Of a stretch of 64,000 nt of DNA, positions 1 to 8,757 are shown one piece after another (the first letter of the stretch is position 1; the number at the start of each line of letters is the position of its first letter). Origin of the DNA: an uncultured Roseateles sp. Its GTDB lineage: Bacteria > Pseudomonadota > Gammaproteobacteria > Burkholderiales > Burkholderiaceae_C. The stretch spans positions 1 through 64,000 of the forward strand of contig NZ_CAMFJS010000001.1 of NCBI RefSeq assembly GCF_945956965.1, in the 5' to 3' direction. Below the pieces are notes generated by a model. That model searched no databases and was not told the origin of the DNA. It saw only the letters and a list, made by a program, of their open reading frames with translations. The translations under genes were made by a program, and so were the position numbers.

Positions 1-1224
1 TCGGTGCCCAGGCCCTTGAGTTGCTGAGTGGTCAGCGACTGGATCTGGTTCGAGCCCAGGGCATTGATCTGGTCAGACACCAGGGCGCGGATGCCGTCCG
101 AACCCAGGCCACGCAGGGCGGCCGTGCTCAGCAGGGCGAAGTCTTCGGTCTCCAGCTTGTTGAGCTGGTCTGAAGCCAGGGCGCCGATCTGCGCCGAGCT
201 GAGCAGCTTGGCTTGGTCGGTGGCCAGGGCCTTCAGGTCGGCCGACTCCATGCCCGCGAGCTGAGCCGTCGTCAGGGATTGGATCTGTGCGTTGGTCAGC
301 TGGGCAATCTGATCGGTGCCCAGCGCATTGAACTGATCGGTTCCGAGCGAGCGCAGCTGCACGGTGGTCAACGCGCGCAGATCGGCAGTTTCCATCGCGG
401 CGACCTGATCGGTGCCCAAACCCTTGAGTTGCTGGGTCGTCAGCGACTGGATCTGGTTCGAACCCAGGGCATTGATCTGGTCAGACACCAGGGCGCGGAT
501 GCCGTCGGAGGTCAGCCCGCGCAATGCAGCGGTGCTCAACTGGGCGAAGTCTTCGGTCTCCAGCTTGTTGACTTGGTCCGAAGCCAGGGCGCCGACTTGC
601 GCGGAGCTGAGGATCTTGGCCTGATCGGTGGCCAGGGCCTTCAGGTCGGCCGATTCCATGCCAGCAAGCTGGGTGGTGTTCAGCGACTGGACCTGTGTTG
701 TGGTCAGCTGAGCGATCTGATCGGTGCCCAGCGCGTTGAATTGATCGGTGGCCAAGGACCGAATCTGCGACGTCGTCAGGGCGCGCAAATCCTCGGTTTC
801 CAGTTTGGCTACCTGGTCGGTCCCCATGCCCTTGAGCTGTTGGGTCGTGAGGGCCTGAATCTGAGAGGTCAGCAGGGCGTTGATCTGGTCGGTGCCAAAT
901 GCGCCCAGGGAGTCACTGGTGACGCCTCGCAGTGCTGAGGTGCTCAGCTTGGCGACGTCTTCTGTCTCGATCTTCGACAGCTGATCCGAAGTCAGGGCGC
1001 CGAGCTGCTTGGAGTTGATGACTTTGAAAACCTCGGTCCCCAAAGCCTTCAGGTCCTGAGACTCCAAAGCGGCCATGTGTTCAGTGGCAAAGGCACCGAC
1101 CTGTTTAGTGGTCAGTGCCTGTGCTTGTTCACTGGTCATGCCCTTGATCTGATTCGCGCTGAAGGCCTGTATGGCCGCCGTGCTGAACCTGGCGAAGTCC
1201 TCGGTCTCGAAGAAGCTGATCTGC
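1..1224 (-). repeat. Higher-order coding repeat, period 408 bp (17 octads)
   Basis: Three consecutive 408-bp units start at 1, 409 and 817. Each is 17 octapeptides of 24 bp. The first two are very similar over their length, and the third is more diverged. Landmarks recur in phase, for example the octad with the motif ETEDFA and the following LSTAALRG octad. Beyond about 1190 the phase breaks: a related block recurs 240 bp (10 octads) away instead. The pattern points to unequal crossing-over or gene conversion of whole 136-residue modules. Confidence 0.85.
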
Positions 1225-1400
1225 TCCGAGCTGAGTGACTTGATCGCCAAGGTGGACAAGCTGGCCATCTGCTCGGTAGTCAGCGCCTTCAGCTGATCAG
1301 ACGTAAATGCTGCCCAGTCTTCTGAAGTCAGCTTGCGCAGAGTCGCCGTGGTCAGACCATCAATTTGGTCAGTGGAAAGGCTTGTGATGATCGAGGGCAT
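1..1400 (-). CDS. Octapeptide-repeat protein, 5' part only (cut by window start)
   Basis: An open reading frame without stops runs on the minus strand from ATG at 1398-1400 to the window edge (466 residues seen). A GAGGT ribosome binding site lies about 7 bases upstream of the ATG. Almost the whole protein is tandem octads of the form L-[TGS]-[TS]-x-[QD]-[ILV]-x-[ASG], for example LTTDQINA-like and METADLRA-like units. Ser/Thr followed three residues later by Gln/Asp resembles a helix N-cap, so each octad may be one short helix in a solenoid; this is inference. There is no N-terminal signal peptide; the repeats begin within about 15 residues. Cysteine is absent and Thr, Ser, Gln and Leu dominate. 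The C-terminus, where a type I secretion signal might sit, lies outside the window. I do not recognise a named family. A large surface or secreted adhesin-like protein is the likeliest guess. Confidence 0.8.
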   Translation of the reverse strand, partial: MPSIITSLSTDQIDGLTTATLRKLTSEDWAAFTSDQLKALTTEQMASLSTLAIKSLSSEQISFFETEDFARFSTAAIQAFSANQIKGMTSEQAQALTTKQVGAFATEHMAALESQDLKALGTEVFKVINSKQLGALTSDQLSKIETEDVAKLSTSALRGVTSDSLGAFGTDQINALLTSQIQALTTQQLKGMGTDQVAKLETEDLRALTTSQIRSLATDQFNALGTDQIAQLTTTQVQSLNTTQLAGMESADLKALATDQAKILSSAQVGALASDQVNKLETEDFAQLSTAALRGLTSDGIRALVSDQINALGSNQIQSLTTQQLKGLGTDQVAAMETADLRALTTVQLRSLGTDQFNALGTDQIAQLTNAQIQSLTTAQLAGMESADLKALATDQAKLLSSAQIGALASDQLNKLETEDFALLSTAALRGLGSDGIRALVSDQINALGSNQIQSLTTQQLKGLGT

Positions 1401-1905
1401 GAGCTTTACCTCAGGTGGTCGTGACCGTTCGGGGCTGGTGAAATCAAGACAGGGCTTGGGGGCTCACCGGATCGTTTCGCTACAGTCACGTGAATGCTTT
1501 GAGCATGGCGCTCGGCGTCGAAACGCAGGGCGCTGTGCTCGGGTACAGAACTAACAACTGTCTGTGGTTCCAGGGTTTGGGCTCAATATGGGCTTAGGCT
1601 CTGGGGCGATATCTGCAAACTTCGGCACAAGACTGCCAATCTTTAGCAGCCGAGGCCTCACATGCAGGGCTTTCGCTCAGACATGTGCTGATTAGGTATT
1701 TTTTGCCGACTGCTTTTTCTGGCTGCATAACGTCAAAACGACGCAGTCAGGCATCTCAGCAAATCTCTGTCAGCATGCTAGGGGTCTGGCAAGCGGGCAT
1801 TGGACGGAAAAGCTGTCCAAACGTGCAGCTTTTGGCGGGATGGCAGGGCGCGGGTTCTCGCTGTAATGCTCAACATCGGCGTCAAGCCTGTTGGGCACAC
1901 TCGCC
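1401..1905. promoter_or_regulatory. Divergent intergenic region, promoters not resolved
   Basis: This 505-bp gap separates the minus-strand octad-repeat gene from the plus-strand glycosyltransferase. Short open frames at 1333-1554 and 1685-1924 have no recognisable content and are probably chance. I looked for sigma-54 (GG-N10-GC), flagellar sigma-28 and sigma-70 elements and found none that is convincing. One GG/GC pair near 1638-1652 on the minus strand has the wrong spacing by one base. The region must hold at least the repeat gene's promoter. Confidence 0.4.
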
Positions 1906-2862
1906 ATGCAAGTCACCACCCTGATTCCTGCTTACAAGACCAAATACATCGTTGAGCTGCTGACTGGGCTCATGACGCAGACGATCAAGCCGCAAAAAGT
2001 CATCGTTTCGGACGACAGTCCGGATGGTGTTTTCGGGGCCTTGCTGCAGTCACCGCAAATGGAGTTGGCGCGGCGCAAGCTGCAAATCGAAGTGCATACC
2101 GGCCCGCGCGCCGGCGCTTATGAGAACTTCAAGCACTTGCTGCGCTTGTGGGACGGCTCCACCGAGCTGGTCCACCTTTTGTTGGATGACGACATCCTCT
2201 ATCCCGACTTCTACATGCGCCACCTGATGGCCCACGCCAGTTGCCGCAGCCCGTGCAGCATCAGTGCCCGCTGGTGCACCAATGAGCGTGGCCAACCGGT
2301 GGAGGGCATGCCCATTCCGAAGAATGTCTGGCTTTCCAACGACCGTATCGTCTTGTTGGAGGCCTCCTTGCTGTTTTCCAGTACCTTGCCCGACTGCACC
2401 AATTGGTTGGGGGAGTTCTCCAATTGCGTGATGCGCAAGGAGGCCGCCGATTTGCTTTTTAGCCCGCAATTCGCAGGCGTCTCCTATGAGGGGCTGTGGG
2501 ACTTGGGTGCTTTCCTGGCTGCCAGCATGATCGGGCCGGTCGCCTATATCCAGGATCGCTTGGGGGCTTTTCGGGCGGGCGGCGAGGGTCACTCCGCGCA
2601 GTTGTTGGGCAAGCATATGAAGGCCGCGCATCTGGCTTATGCCGCTTTGAGCCTGGGGGCGGTGCGTCTTGAGCGGCTCAGCCCAGACGGCGCTCGCAAG
2701 GGCTACGCCGGCTTGCATCAGGCATTGCAGGATCGCTATACCGCCGAGCCCGATGTGGCGCCATTCATTCCTGTGCTTGGGCGCTTGGTCGCAGGTGATG
2801 CCGAAGCTGAGGCCGAGTTCCTGCTGCTGTGGGAGCAATTCCTGCGCAGTCACAAGTTTTGA
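1906..2862 (+). CDS. Glycosyltransferase family 2 protein
   Basis: The protein has 318 residues. The N-terminus has the GT-A fold start of family 2 enzymes (TLIPAYK, then VSDDSPDG at residues 34-41), and a DDD metal/nucleotide-sugar motif lies at residues 94-96 (LLLDDDILYPDFY). It should move a sugar from a nucleotide donor to an acceptor in the cytoplasm; donor and acceptor cannot be read from sequence. I chose ATG 1906 because the GT-A beta strand begins directly after it. An upstream TTG at 1891 is in frame but adds nothing conserved, and neither start has a clear ribosome binding site. The gene is followed 43 bases later by a second glycosyltransferase and lies divergent to the octad-repeat gene, so glycosylation of that protein is possible but unproven. 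Confidence 0.85.
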   Translation: MQVTTLIPAYKTKYIVELLTGLMTQTIKPQKVIVSDDSPDGVFGALLQSPQMELARRKLQIEVHTGPRAGAYENFKHLLRLWDGSTELVHLLLDDDILYPDFYMRHLMAHASCRSPCSISARWCTNERGQPVEGMPIPKNVWLSNDRIVLLEASLLFSSTLPDCTNWLGEFSNCVMRKEAADLLFSPQFAGVSYEGLWDLGAFLAASMIGPVAYIQDRLGAFRAGGEGHSAQLLGKHMKAAHLAYAALSLGAVRLERLSPDGARKGYAGLHQALQDRYTAEPDVAPFIPVLGRLVAGDAEAEAEFLLLWEQFLRSHKF

Positions 2863-2905
2863 CTCAGCCCCCAGTGCCCGAGAACGATTCGTCAGAAAGC
2901 CAGCC

Positions 2906-4285
2906 ATGAGTCTTGTTGCCTCTGAAGCCCAAACCCTGCCGGTGGTGGTGGTGTCTTACAACAGCGTGGAGCTGCTGCGCAATCTGCTGAATTCCTTTCG
3001 GCGCTTTTATCCAAATCCGGTTCACGTGGTGGATGGCTCAGAGCCTGGTCCCCTGGCCGACATTCGCGCCATGCTGGCCGAGTTCGAGGGCGTGACTCTG
3101 CATGCGCAGGAGTTCAATATCCACCATGGTCCTGGCATGGCCTGGGCCATCAGCCAACTGGATTTGGGCCCCCGCGCCTTGTTTCTGGACAGCGATATCG
3201 TGGTCTTGAAGCCAGGCTTTATTGAGGATTTGCTGGCCCATCTGCAGCCCGAGGACTATGGCGTCGGTGGCGTGGCTTACGTCAATCGCGAGGGTTTCGA
3301 TATTCCCTATGCCTATGGCGCGGTGCCATATCTCCATCCGCCCTGCATGCTGTGCAATATCGAGGTGATGAAACAGTGGCCGCTGCCGATCAAGCATGGG
3401 GCGCCCATGGTGGCGCCCATGTTGGCCTTGCATGATGCGGGCCGCTCGCATCTCTTGCGGCATCTGGACTGGACGCTCAACGACGTCACCCCCGATACCC
3501 GCAAGCTCTATTTGGATCACATTGGCCGGGGCACGGTCACCGCCACCCAGGGCTACCACCTGGAAGAGTGGATGGCCGAGACGCAAGCCCGCGCCCAGCA
3601 AAAACTGGCCCAAGCCCAAGCCCAAGGCGTGGCGCCAACAGGCTACAACCCTGATTTGTTGCCCATGATTCCGGCCGGTGCACGGCGCATTCTGGAGGTG
3701 GGCTGCAGCACCGGCGCGCTGGCGCATGCTTTGAAATTGCAGCGACCCGATGTGCACATCCTGGGTTTGGAGTTGGATCCCAAGGCGGCCCAAGTGGCAC
3801 GCGGGCATTGCAACGAAGTCTTGAATCTGGACATCGAGGCCGCTGACGAGGCCTTGTTCCGCGATTTTGCTGACCGCGATTGCTGGATCTTCGGTGATGT
3901 GCTGGAGCATTTGCGCGACCCCTGGCGGGTGCTGAGCCAGATCCGCAAGATCATGCCGCCGGGTGCATGCGTGGTGGCCAGCATTCCTAATGTGCAGCAC
4001 TGGAGCCTGCAGGGGCGCTTGGCTGTGGGGGATTTCCGTTATGAGGCCGATGGTCTGCTGGACCGAACGCATCTGCGCTGGTTTACCCGCATCACCTTGT
4101 TCGAATTGTTCCAGTCGGCCGGCTTGAGGGTGGAGGCCGGCGTTCCGCGCATTTTCAATGAGCCGGGGCGGGAGCCTGTGCTGGCCGCCATCCGGCAGAT
4201 GGCCGTGGCCATGGGTCGGGACCCGGAAGGGGCAGTGCGGGATGCGCTGCCGTTGCAGTATGTGGTGCGCGCCGTAGCCGTCTGA
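2906..4285 (+). CDS. Glycosyltransferase-methyltransferase fusion protein
   Basis: The protein has 459 residues in two domains. Residues 10-215 look like a GT-A glycosyltransferase (VVVVSYNS, and a DSD metal motif near 95). Residues from about 255 form a class I SAM-dependent methyltransferase of the Methyltransf_23/11 type: ILEVGCSTG near residues 262-270, an acidic residue after the second strand (LGLELD), and FGDVLEHLRDPW for the strand-4 region. A charged Gln/Ala-rich linker (about 220-245) joins them. ATG 2906 is chosen because the frame upstream overlaps the previous gene and has no conserved content. Such fusions occur in polysaccharide and protein glycosylation loci, where the methyl group may cap the glycan. 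Substrates are unknown. Confidence 0.85.
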   Translation: MSLVASEAQTLPVVVVSYNSVELLRNLLNSFRRFYPNPVHVVDGSEPGPLADIRAMLAEFEGVTLHAQEFNIHHGPGMAWAISQLDLGPRALFLDSDIVVLKPGFIEDLLAHLQPEDYGVGGVAYVNREGFDIPYAYGAVPYLHPPCMLCNIEVMKQWPLPIKHGAPMVAPMLALHDAGRSHLLRHLDWTLNDVTPDTRKLYLDHIGRGTVTATQGYHLEEWMAETQARAQQKLAQAQAQGVAPTGYNPDLLPMIPAGARRILEVGCSTGALAHALKLQRPDVHILGLELDPKAAQVARGHCNEVLNLDIEAADEALFRDFADRDCWIFGDVLEHLRDPWRVLSQIRKIMPPGACVVASIPNVQHWSLQGRLAVGDFRYEADGLLDRTHLRWFTRITLFELFQSAGLRVEAGVPRIFNEPGREPVLAAIRQMAVAMGRDPEGAVRDALPLQYVVRAVAV

Positions 4286-4287
4286 GC

Positions 4288-4956
4288 TTAGCTGGAAGCG
4301 CCGGATGTGGGCCTGCCGTGGGTGGCAGCGGCCAGGCCGTTCTCGAAATGCATGCGCATGAGCCTTGCGGCATCCTCGCTGCGTCGTTCGCAAAGTGCAG
4401 CGATCAGCGCTTCGTGTTCCCGCAGGGAATCTTGGATGCGCCCCTGCTTGAATAAGGAGTGATGGCGGTTGAGCTTCATCACCCGGCGCAAGTCAGTGAC
4501 GATTTGCTGGCGCCAGCGATTGCCTTCAATTTCCAGGATGCGCAGGTGAAAGCGCTCATTGGTTGCGAAAAAGGCTTCGTGATGCTCGGCTTGATCCACC
4601 AGGGTCTGGTGCAAGGCTTTTAGTTCCCGCAGTTGCTCCGCAGACGCTAGTTCGCAAACGCGTGCCGTGGCATCGCTTTCCAGCAAGGCCAGCAATTGAT
4701 AGGCCTCGCGCACATCGCGCTCTGACATTTCCGTGACGTAGGCGCCGCGCCTCACCTTCATCGTCACCAAGCCTTCAGCCGCAAGCACCTTGAGTGCCTC
4801 GCGCAACGGGGTCCGGCTGATGCCGAGGTCGCGGCAGATCTTGAGTTCATCAATCCAATGGCCGGGTTCGAGCTCGCGGCTGAAGATTTGTGCGCGCAGG
4901 CGTTCGGCCACCTCTTGGTAGAGGGCTCGCGGTGCCAGAGCTTGGGGTGTGGCCAT
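4288..4956 (-). CDS. GntR family (FCD) transcriptional regulator
   Basis: The protein has 222 residues. A winged helix-turn-helix occupies residues 10-75 (LGISRTPLREALKVLAAEGL is the GntR recognition region). An all-helical FCD ligand domain follows (residues 85-210), of the FadR/VanR kind that binds organic acids or acyl-CoA. The gene is divergent from the methylmalonyl-CoA mutase operon with 83 bp between starts. That gap holds a near-perfect palindrome over a TATAAT sequence, so it most likely represses both directions and is released by a propionate-pathway metabolite. The regulatory link is inferred from position. Confidence 0.88.
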   Translation of the reverse strand: MATPQALAPRALYQEVAERLRAQIFSRELEPGHWIDELKICRDLGISRTPLREALKVLAAEGLVTMKVRRGAYVTEMSERDVREAYQLLALLESDATARVCELASAEQLRELKALHQTLVDQAEHHEAFFATNERFHLRILEIEGNRWRQQIVTDLRRVMKLNRHHSLFKQGRIQDSLREHEALIAALCERRSEDAARLMRMHFENGLAAATHGRPTSGASS

Positions 4957-4985
4957 TGGATTTGTCAGAGTTCAGTCATTTTTGA

Positions 4986-5001
4986 ATTTATAATTATGAA
5001 T
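4986..5001. promoter_or_regulatory. Palindromic operator candidate over the mcm -10 region
   Basis: The 16-bp sequence ATTTATAATTATGAAT pairs with its own reverse complement at 7 of 8 positions. It sits in an AT-rich island within GC-rich DNA, 38 bp before the mutase start and 30 bp before the gntR start. It contains TATAAT (4989-4994), a likely -10 box for the plus-strand operon. GntR-type regulators commonly bind short AT-rich palindromes of this kind. A regulator bound here would cover the promoter. Confidence 0.55.
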
Positions 5002-5039
5002 GAAAGTTCGACAGCGTAGTTGAACGACCGGAGCCTCCC

Positions 5040-7268
5040 ATGTCAGATTCACGTTCATCAGTTCCCGCCTCAGCTGCCGCAGCGCCCGCGTCAACGGCGC
5101 CCGTCAACTCGCCTTCGGCGGCTGGCGAATTTGCTGCGGCCGATCTGGCGCAGTGGCACAAGGCTGCTGCCAAGTCGGCGCCTGGTGGCAATGTGGACGC
5201 CTTGAATTGGCATACGCCGGAAGGTTTGGTGGTCAAGCCCCTGTACACGGCCGAAGACACGGCGGGACTGCCGCACGCCAATACCTTGCCCGGTTTCGAG
5301 CCCTTTTTACGCGGCCCGCAAGCCACCATGTATGCGGTACGCCCCTGGACCATCCGCCAGTACGCCGGCTTCTCTACCGCCGAGGAAAGCAATGCTTTCT
5401 ACCGCAAGGCTTTGGCGGCGGGCGGGCAGGGTGTGTCGGTGGCCTTCGACTTGGCGACTCATCGCGGCTACGACAGCGATCATCCGCGCGTGACCGGTGA
5501 CGTCGGCAAGGCCGGTGTGGCGATTGATTCCGCCGAAGACATGAAGATCTTGTTCGACGGCATTCCGCTCGACAAGGTTTCGGTGTCCATGACCATGAAC
5601 GGCGCGGTGCTGCCGGTTCTGGCTGGCTATGTGGTGGCGGCCGAGGAGCAGGGCGTTGCGCAAGATCAGCTGAGTGGCACGATCCAGAACGACATCCTCA
5701 AGGAGTTCATGGTTCGCAACACTTACATCTACCCGCCCGAGCCGTCGATGAAGATCATCGGCGACATCATCGAGTACACGGCACAGCACATGCCGAAGTT
5801 CAACTCGATCTCGATCTCGGGCTATCACATGCAAGAGGCGGGCGCGAATCAAGCTTTGGAGCTGGCCTTCACCCTGGCCGATGGCAAGGAATACGTCAAA
5901 ACCGCCATTGCCAAGGGCATGGATGTGGATGACTTTGCCGGCCGTCTGAGCTTCTTCTGGGCCGTGGGCATGAACTTCTATCTGGAAATCGCCAAGATGC
6001 GGGCCGCGCGCCTGCTGTGGTGCCGGATCATGAAGGGCTTTGATGCCAAGAAGCCCAAGAGCTTGATGCTTCGCACGCACAGCCAGACCTCGGGCTGGTC
6101 GCTGACCGAGCAAGACCCGTACAACAACGTCGTGCGCACCACCATCGAGGCGATGGCAGCGGTGTTCGGCGGCACGCAGTCGCTGCACACCAATTCGCTG
6201 GACGAGGCGATTGCCCTGCCCACCGAGTTTTCCTCGCGCATCGCCCGCAACACCCAGTTGATCATCCAGGAAGAGACGCACATCACCAGCGTCATTGACC
6301 CCTGGGCTGGCAGCTACATGATGGAGAAGCTGACGCAGGACATGGCCGACAAGGCCTGGTCCATCATCGAAGAGGTGGAGGCCATGGGCGGCATGGTCAA
6401 GGCGGTGGACAGCGGCTGGGCCAAGCTCAAGATCGAGGCCAGCGCGGCGGAGAAGCAGGCCCGCATCGACTCCGGCAAGGATGTGATTGTTGGCGTCAAC
6501 AAATACAAGCTGGCCAAGGAAGACCCGATCGAGATTCTTGATGTGGACAATGTGCGCGTGCGCGACGGCCAGATCACCCGCTTGAAGCAAATTCGCGCCA
6601 CCCGTGATGCGGCGGCAGTGCAAGCTGCCTTGGCGGCGCTGACAGAAGCGGCCCGCACTGGCCAGGGCAATCTGCTGGACTTGGCCATCAAGGCCACCCG
6701 TTTGCGCGCCACCGTGGGCGAGATCAGCGATGCGCTGGAAGCCGAGTTCGGCCGCCACCGCGCGGACACCCAGAAGGTCAGCGGCGTTTATGCCGCCGCT
6801 TACGACTCGGCCGAAGGTTGGGCCAAGCTGCAAGACGAGATCAAGGCTTTTGCTGAAGGCCAAGGCCGTCGCCCGCGCGTGATGATTGCCAAGTTGGGCC
6901 AGGACGGCCATGACCGCGGCGCCAAGGTGGTGGCCAGTGCCTATGCCGACCTGGGCTTCGATGTGGACATCGGCCCGCTGTTCCAGACGCCCGAAGAATG
7001 CGCCCGCCAGGCGATTGAGAACGATGTGCACGCTGTTGGCGTGTCCACCTTGGCGGCGGGCCACAAAACCTTGGTGCCCGCCATCATCGCGGCGCTGAAA
7101 GAGCAGGGCGCGGACGACATCATCGTCTTCGTTGGCGGCGTCATCCCGGCGCAGGATTACGAGTTCTTGTACCAGTCCGGCGTCAAGGGCATTTACGGCC
7201 CGGGCACGCCCATCCCGGCGAGCGCCAAAGACGTGCTGGAGCAAATCCGCCAGGCGGTGGCCGCTTGA
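5040..7268 (+). CDS. scpA: Methylmalonyl-CoA mutase, single-chain
   Basis: The protein has 742 residues and catalyses adenosylcobalamin-dependent interconversion of methylmalonyl-CoA and succinyl-CoA, the last step of propionyl-CoA breakdown. The catalytic TIM barrel spans residues 50-560 ([11 protein letters not shown], and the [11 protein letters not shown] segment). The C-terminal B12-binding domain carries the D-x-H-x-x-G signature (DGHDRG, residues 622-627), whose His replaces the lower axial cobalt ligand. Catalytic and B12 domains are in one chain, as in the E. coli and human enzymes. An Ala/Ser/Pro-rich leader of about 40 residues precedes the conserved part. A GGAG ribosome binding site lies 5 bases before ATG 5040. 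First gene of the propionate operon. Confidence 0.97.
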   Translation: MSDSRSSVPASAAAAPASTAPVNSPSAAGEFAAADLAQWHKAAAKSAPGGNVDALNWHTPEGLVVKPLYTAEDTAGLPHANTLPGFEPFLRGPQATMYAVRPWTIRQYAGFSTAEESNAFYRKALAAGGQGVSVAFDLATHRGYDSDHPRVTGDVGKAGVAIDSAEDMKILFDGIPLDKVSVSMTMNGAVLPVLAGYVVAAEEQGVAQDQLSGTIQNDILKEFMVRNTYIYPPEPSMKIIGDIIEYTAQHMPKFNSISISGYHMQEAGANQALELAFTLADGKEYVKTAIAKGMDVDDFAGRLSFFWAVGMNFYLEIAKMRAARLLWCRIMKGFDAKKPKSLMLRTHSQTSGWSLTEQDPYNNVVRTTIEAMAAVFGGTQSLHTNSLDEAIALPTEFSSRIARNTQLIIQEETHITSVIDPWAGSYMMEKLTQDMADKAWSIIEEVEAMGGMVKAVDSGWAKLKIEASAAEKQARIDSGKDVIVGVNKYKLAKEDPIEILDVDNVRVRDGQITRLKQIRATRDAAAVQAALAALTEAARTGQGNLLDLAIKATRLRATVGEISDALEAEFGRHRADTQKVSGVYAAAYDSAEGWAKLQDEIKAFAEGQGRRPRVMIAKLGQDGHDRGAKVVASAYADLGFDVDIGPLFQTPEECARQAIENDVHAVGVSTLAAGHKTLVPAIIAALKEQGADDIIVFVGGVIPAQDYEFLYQSGVKGIYGPGTPIPASAKDVLEQIRQAVAA

Positions 7269-7750
7269 GCCCAGCGCCAGCATCGCTGACATGGCGGTTG
7301 GAGCCCGTGGTCGAGGCCGACTTCGAGTCGCTGCTGGCCCTGCGCATCGCCGCCTTGCAGGAAAGCCTGGAACGGCTGGGTCGCTTTGACCCGGCGCGGG
7401 CGCGAGCGCGTTTTCAGGCCGGCTTCGAGCCCGCTTTCATGCAGCACATCGTCAGCGTTGAAACCGGGCAAAGGTTGGGCTTCTTCACCCTCAAGCCGCG
7501 GCCCGAGGGTCAGGTCTTGCGTTTGGAGCACCTCTACCTCAAGCCGGAAGCGCAGGGGCTTGGCGCCGGCAGTTGGGTGATGGACCACATCAAGCGCCAA
7601 GCCCGCCTGAGTGCCAGCGAGATCAGCCTTGGCGCACTCAAGCTGAGCCGGGCGAATGACTTCTACCGGGCGCATGGCTTTGCGCAGGTGGCCGAGCAAG
7701 AGTTCGATGTGGAATACCGCTGGAGCCCGGCCATGGAGTTGCGCGCATGA
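7265..7750 (+). CDS. GNAT family N-acetyltransferase
   Basis: The protein has 161 residues and a GNAT fold. The acetyl-CoA pyrophosphate loop shows as [11 protein letters not shown] (motif A), and the C-terminal [10 protein letters not shown] matches GNAT motif B. The only start that keeps the full domain is TTG 7265, which overlaps the TGA stop of the mutase; its own stop overlaps the ATG of meaB (ATGA). Such double overlap implies translational coupling with the mutase and its chaperone. The substrate is unknown. A role in acetylating a pathway protein or a toxic amine or acid intermediate is speculation from context. Confidence 0.8.
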   Translation: MSPAPASLTWRLEPVVEADFESLLALRIAALQESLERLGRFDPARARARFQAGFEPAFMQHIVSVETGQRLGFFTLKPRPEGQVLRLEHLYLKPEAQGLGAGSWVMDHIKRQARLSASEISLGALKLSRANDFYRAHGFAQVAEQEFDVEYRWSPAMELRA

Positions 7751-8757
7751 AGCTGGCGGTGGACTTGCAATCAGGCGCGGGCCCGCTTCAGCGCCGGGCC
7801 ATGGCCAAGGCCATCACCTTGCTGGAGTCCACCCGCGCGGACCATCGCTTGCAGGCCGATGCCTTGCTGACCGAGATCTTGCCGCTGACCGGTCGCGCCT
7901 TTCGCCTGGGCATCTCCGGCGTGCCGGGCGTGGGCAAAAGCACTTTCATTGAAGCCCTTGGCCTCTTCCTGATCGAGCGCGGCCTGCGCGTGGCGGTGTT
8001 GGCGGTGGATCCTTCCAGCACCGTGTCCGGCGGCTCCATCCTTGGGGACAAGACCCGCATGGAGCGGCTTTCCATGCACGCCCAGGCTTATATCCGCCCC
8101 AGCCCCAGCAGTGGCACTCTGGGCGGTGTGGCCGAAAAAACGCGCGAAGCCATGCTGGTGTGTGAGGCTGCGGGCTATGACGTCGTCATCGTCGAGACCG
8201 TGGGCGTGGGCCAGAGTGAGACCGCCGTGGCCGGTATGACGGATATGTATGTGCTTTTGCAATTGCCCAATGCGGGCGATGATTTGCAGGCCATTAAAAA
8301 AGGCGTGATGGAGTTGGCCGACTTGGTGGTGATCAATAAGGCCGATCTCGACCCGCTGGCCGCCACCCGTGCGCGCGCCCACATCAGCAGCAATTTGCGC
8401 GTCCATGCTGTTCATGGCCATGGCCACGATCATGCGGAGCAGGTCCCGACCTGGCATCCACAAGTGATGCAACTCAGCGCCCTGAAAGCCCAAGGCCTGG
8501 ACGAATTTTGGGCGGCCGTGTGCCGCTATCGCAGCCTGCAAGAGGCCAATGGCGCTTTGGCCGAGAAGCGCCGCCAGCAGGCCCTGGCCTGGATGTGGGA
8601 GCGCATCCAAGCCGGCTTGCAACAACAGTTTTCTACCCACACCGCCGTGCAAGCGGCCCTGGCGCCTAGCATTGAACAAGTGCTGGCCGGCCAACTCGCG
8701 CCCAGTACGGCGGCGCGCCAACTACTCGCTCATTTCTCTGGAGACAAGCATGCATGA
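7747..8757 (+). CDS. meaB: MeaB/ArgK GTPase, methylmalonyl-CoA mutase chaperone
   Basis: The protein has 336 residues and is a G3E-family P-loop GTPase. The Walker A loop GVPGVGKST is at residues 58-66, the VDPSS switch segment follows, then the ETVGVGQSE base and the NKAD guanine-specificity motif. MeaB proteins load intact adenosylcobalamin into the mutase and eject inactivated cofactor. The start overlaps the preceding gene and the stop overlaps the next (8750-8757). An unusual His-rich stretch ([12 protein letters not shown], about residues 219-230) could bind metal; a metallochaperone-like His loop is typical of other G3E GTPases. Confidence 0.95.
   Translation: MKLAVDLQSGAGPLQRRAMAKAITLLESTRADHRLQADALLTEILPLTGRAFRLGISGVPGVGKSTFIEALGLFLIERGLRVAVLAVDPSSTVSGGSILGDKTRMERLSMHAQAYIRPSPSSGTLGGVAEKTREAMLVCEAAGYDVVIVETVGVGQSETAVAGMTDMYVLLQLPNAGDDLQAIKKGVMELADLVVINKADLDPLAATRARAHISSNLRVHAVHGHGHDHAEQVPTWHPQVMQLSALKAQGLDEFWAAVCRYRSLQEANGALAEKRRQQALAWMWERIQAGLQQQFSTHTAVQAALAPSIEQVLAGQLAPSTAARQLLAHFSGDKHA

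Noticed and set aside
213-938. Long plus-strand frame opposite the repeat gene
   Set aside because: It is a mirror of the minus-strand repeats with Gly/Gln/Leu bias, no ribosome binding site and no stop-free advantage beyond the repeats.
1-1224. Regularly spaced repeats that could be taken for a CRISPR array or satellite DNA
   Set aside because: The 24-bp units are contiguous codons in one open frame, have no unique spacers, and vary mainly in ways that keep the octad pattern.
1630-1660. Possible sigma-54 promoter for the repeat gene
   Set aside because: The GG and GC elements are 9 bases apart instead of 10 and the -12 box is poor.
5307-7292. 661-codon minus-strand frame opposite methylmalonyl-CoA mutase
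   Set aside because: High-GC antisense artefact; the composition is His/Arg/Gly-rich with no domain, and the sense gene is fully conserved.
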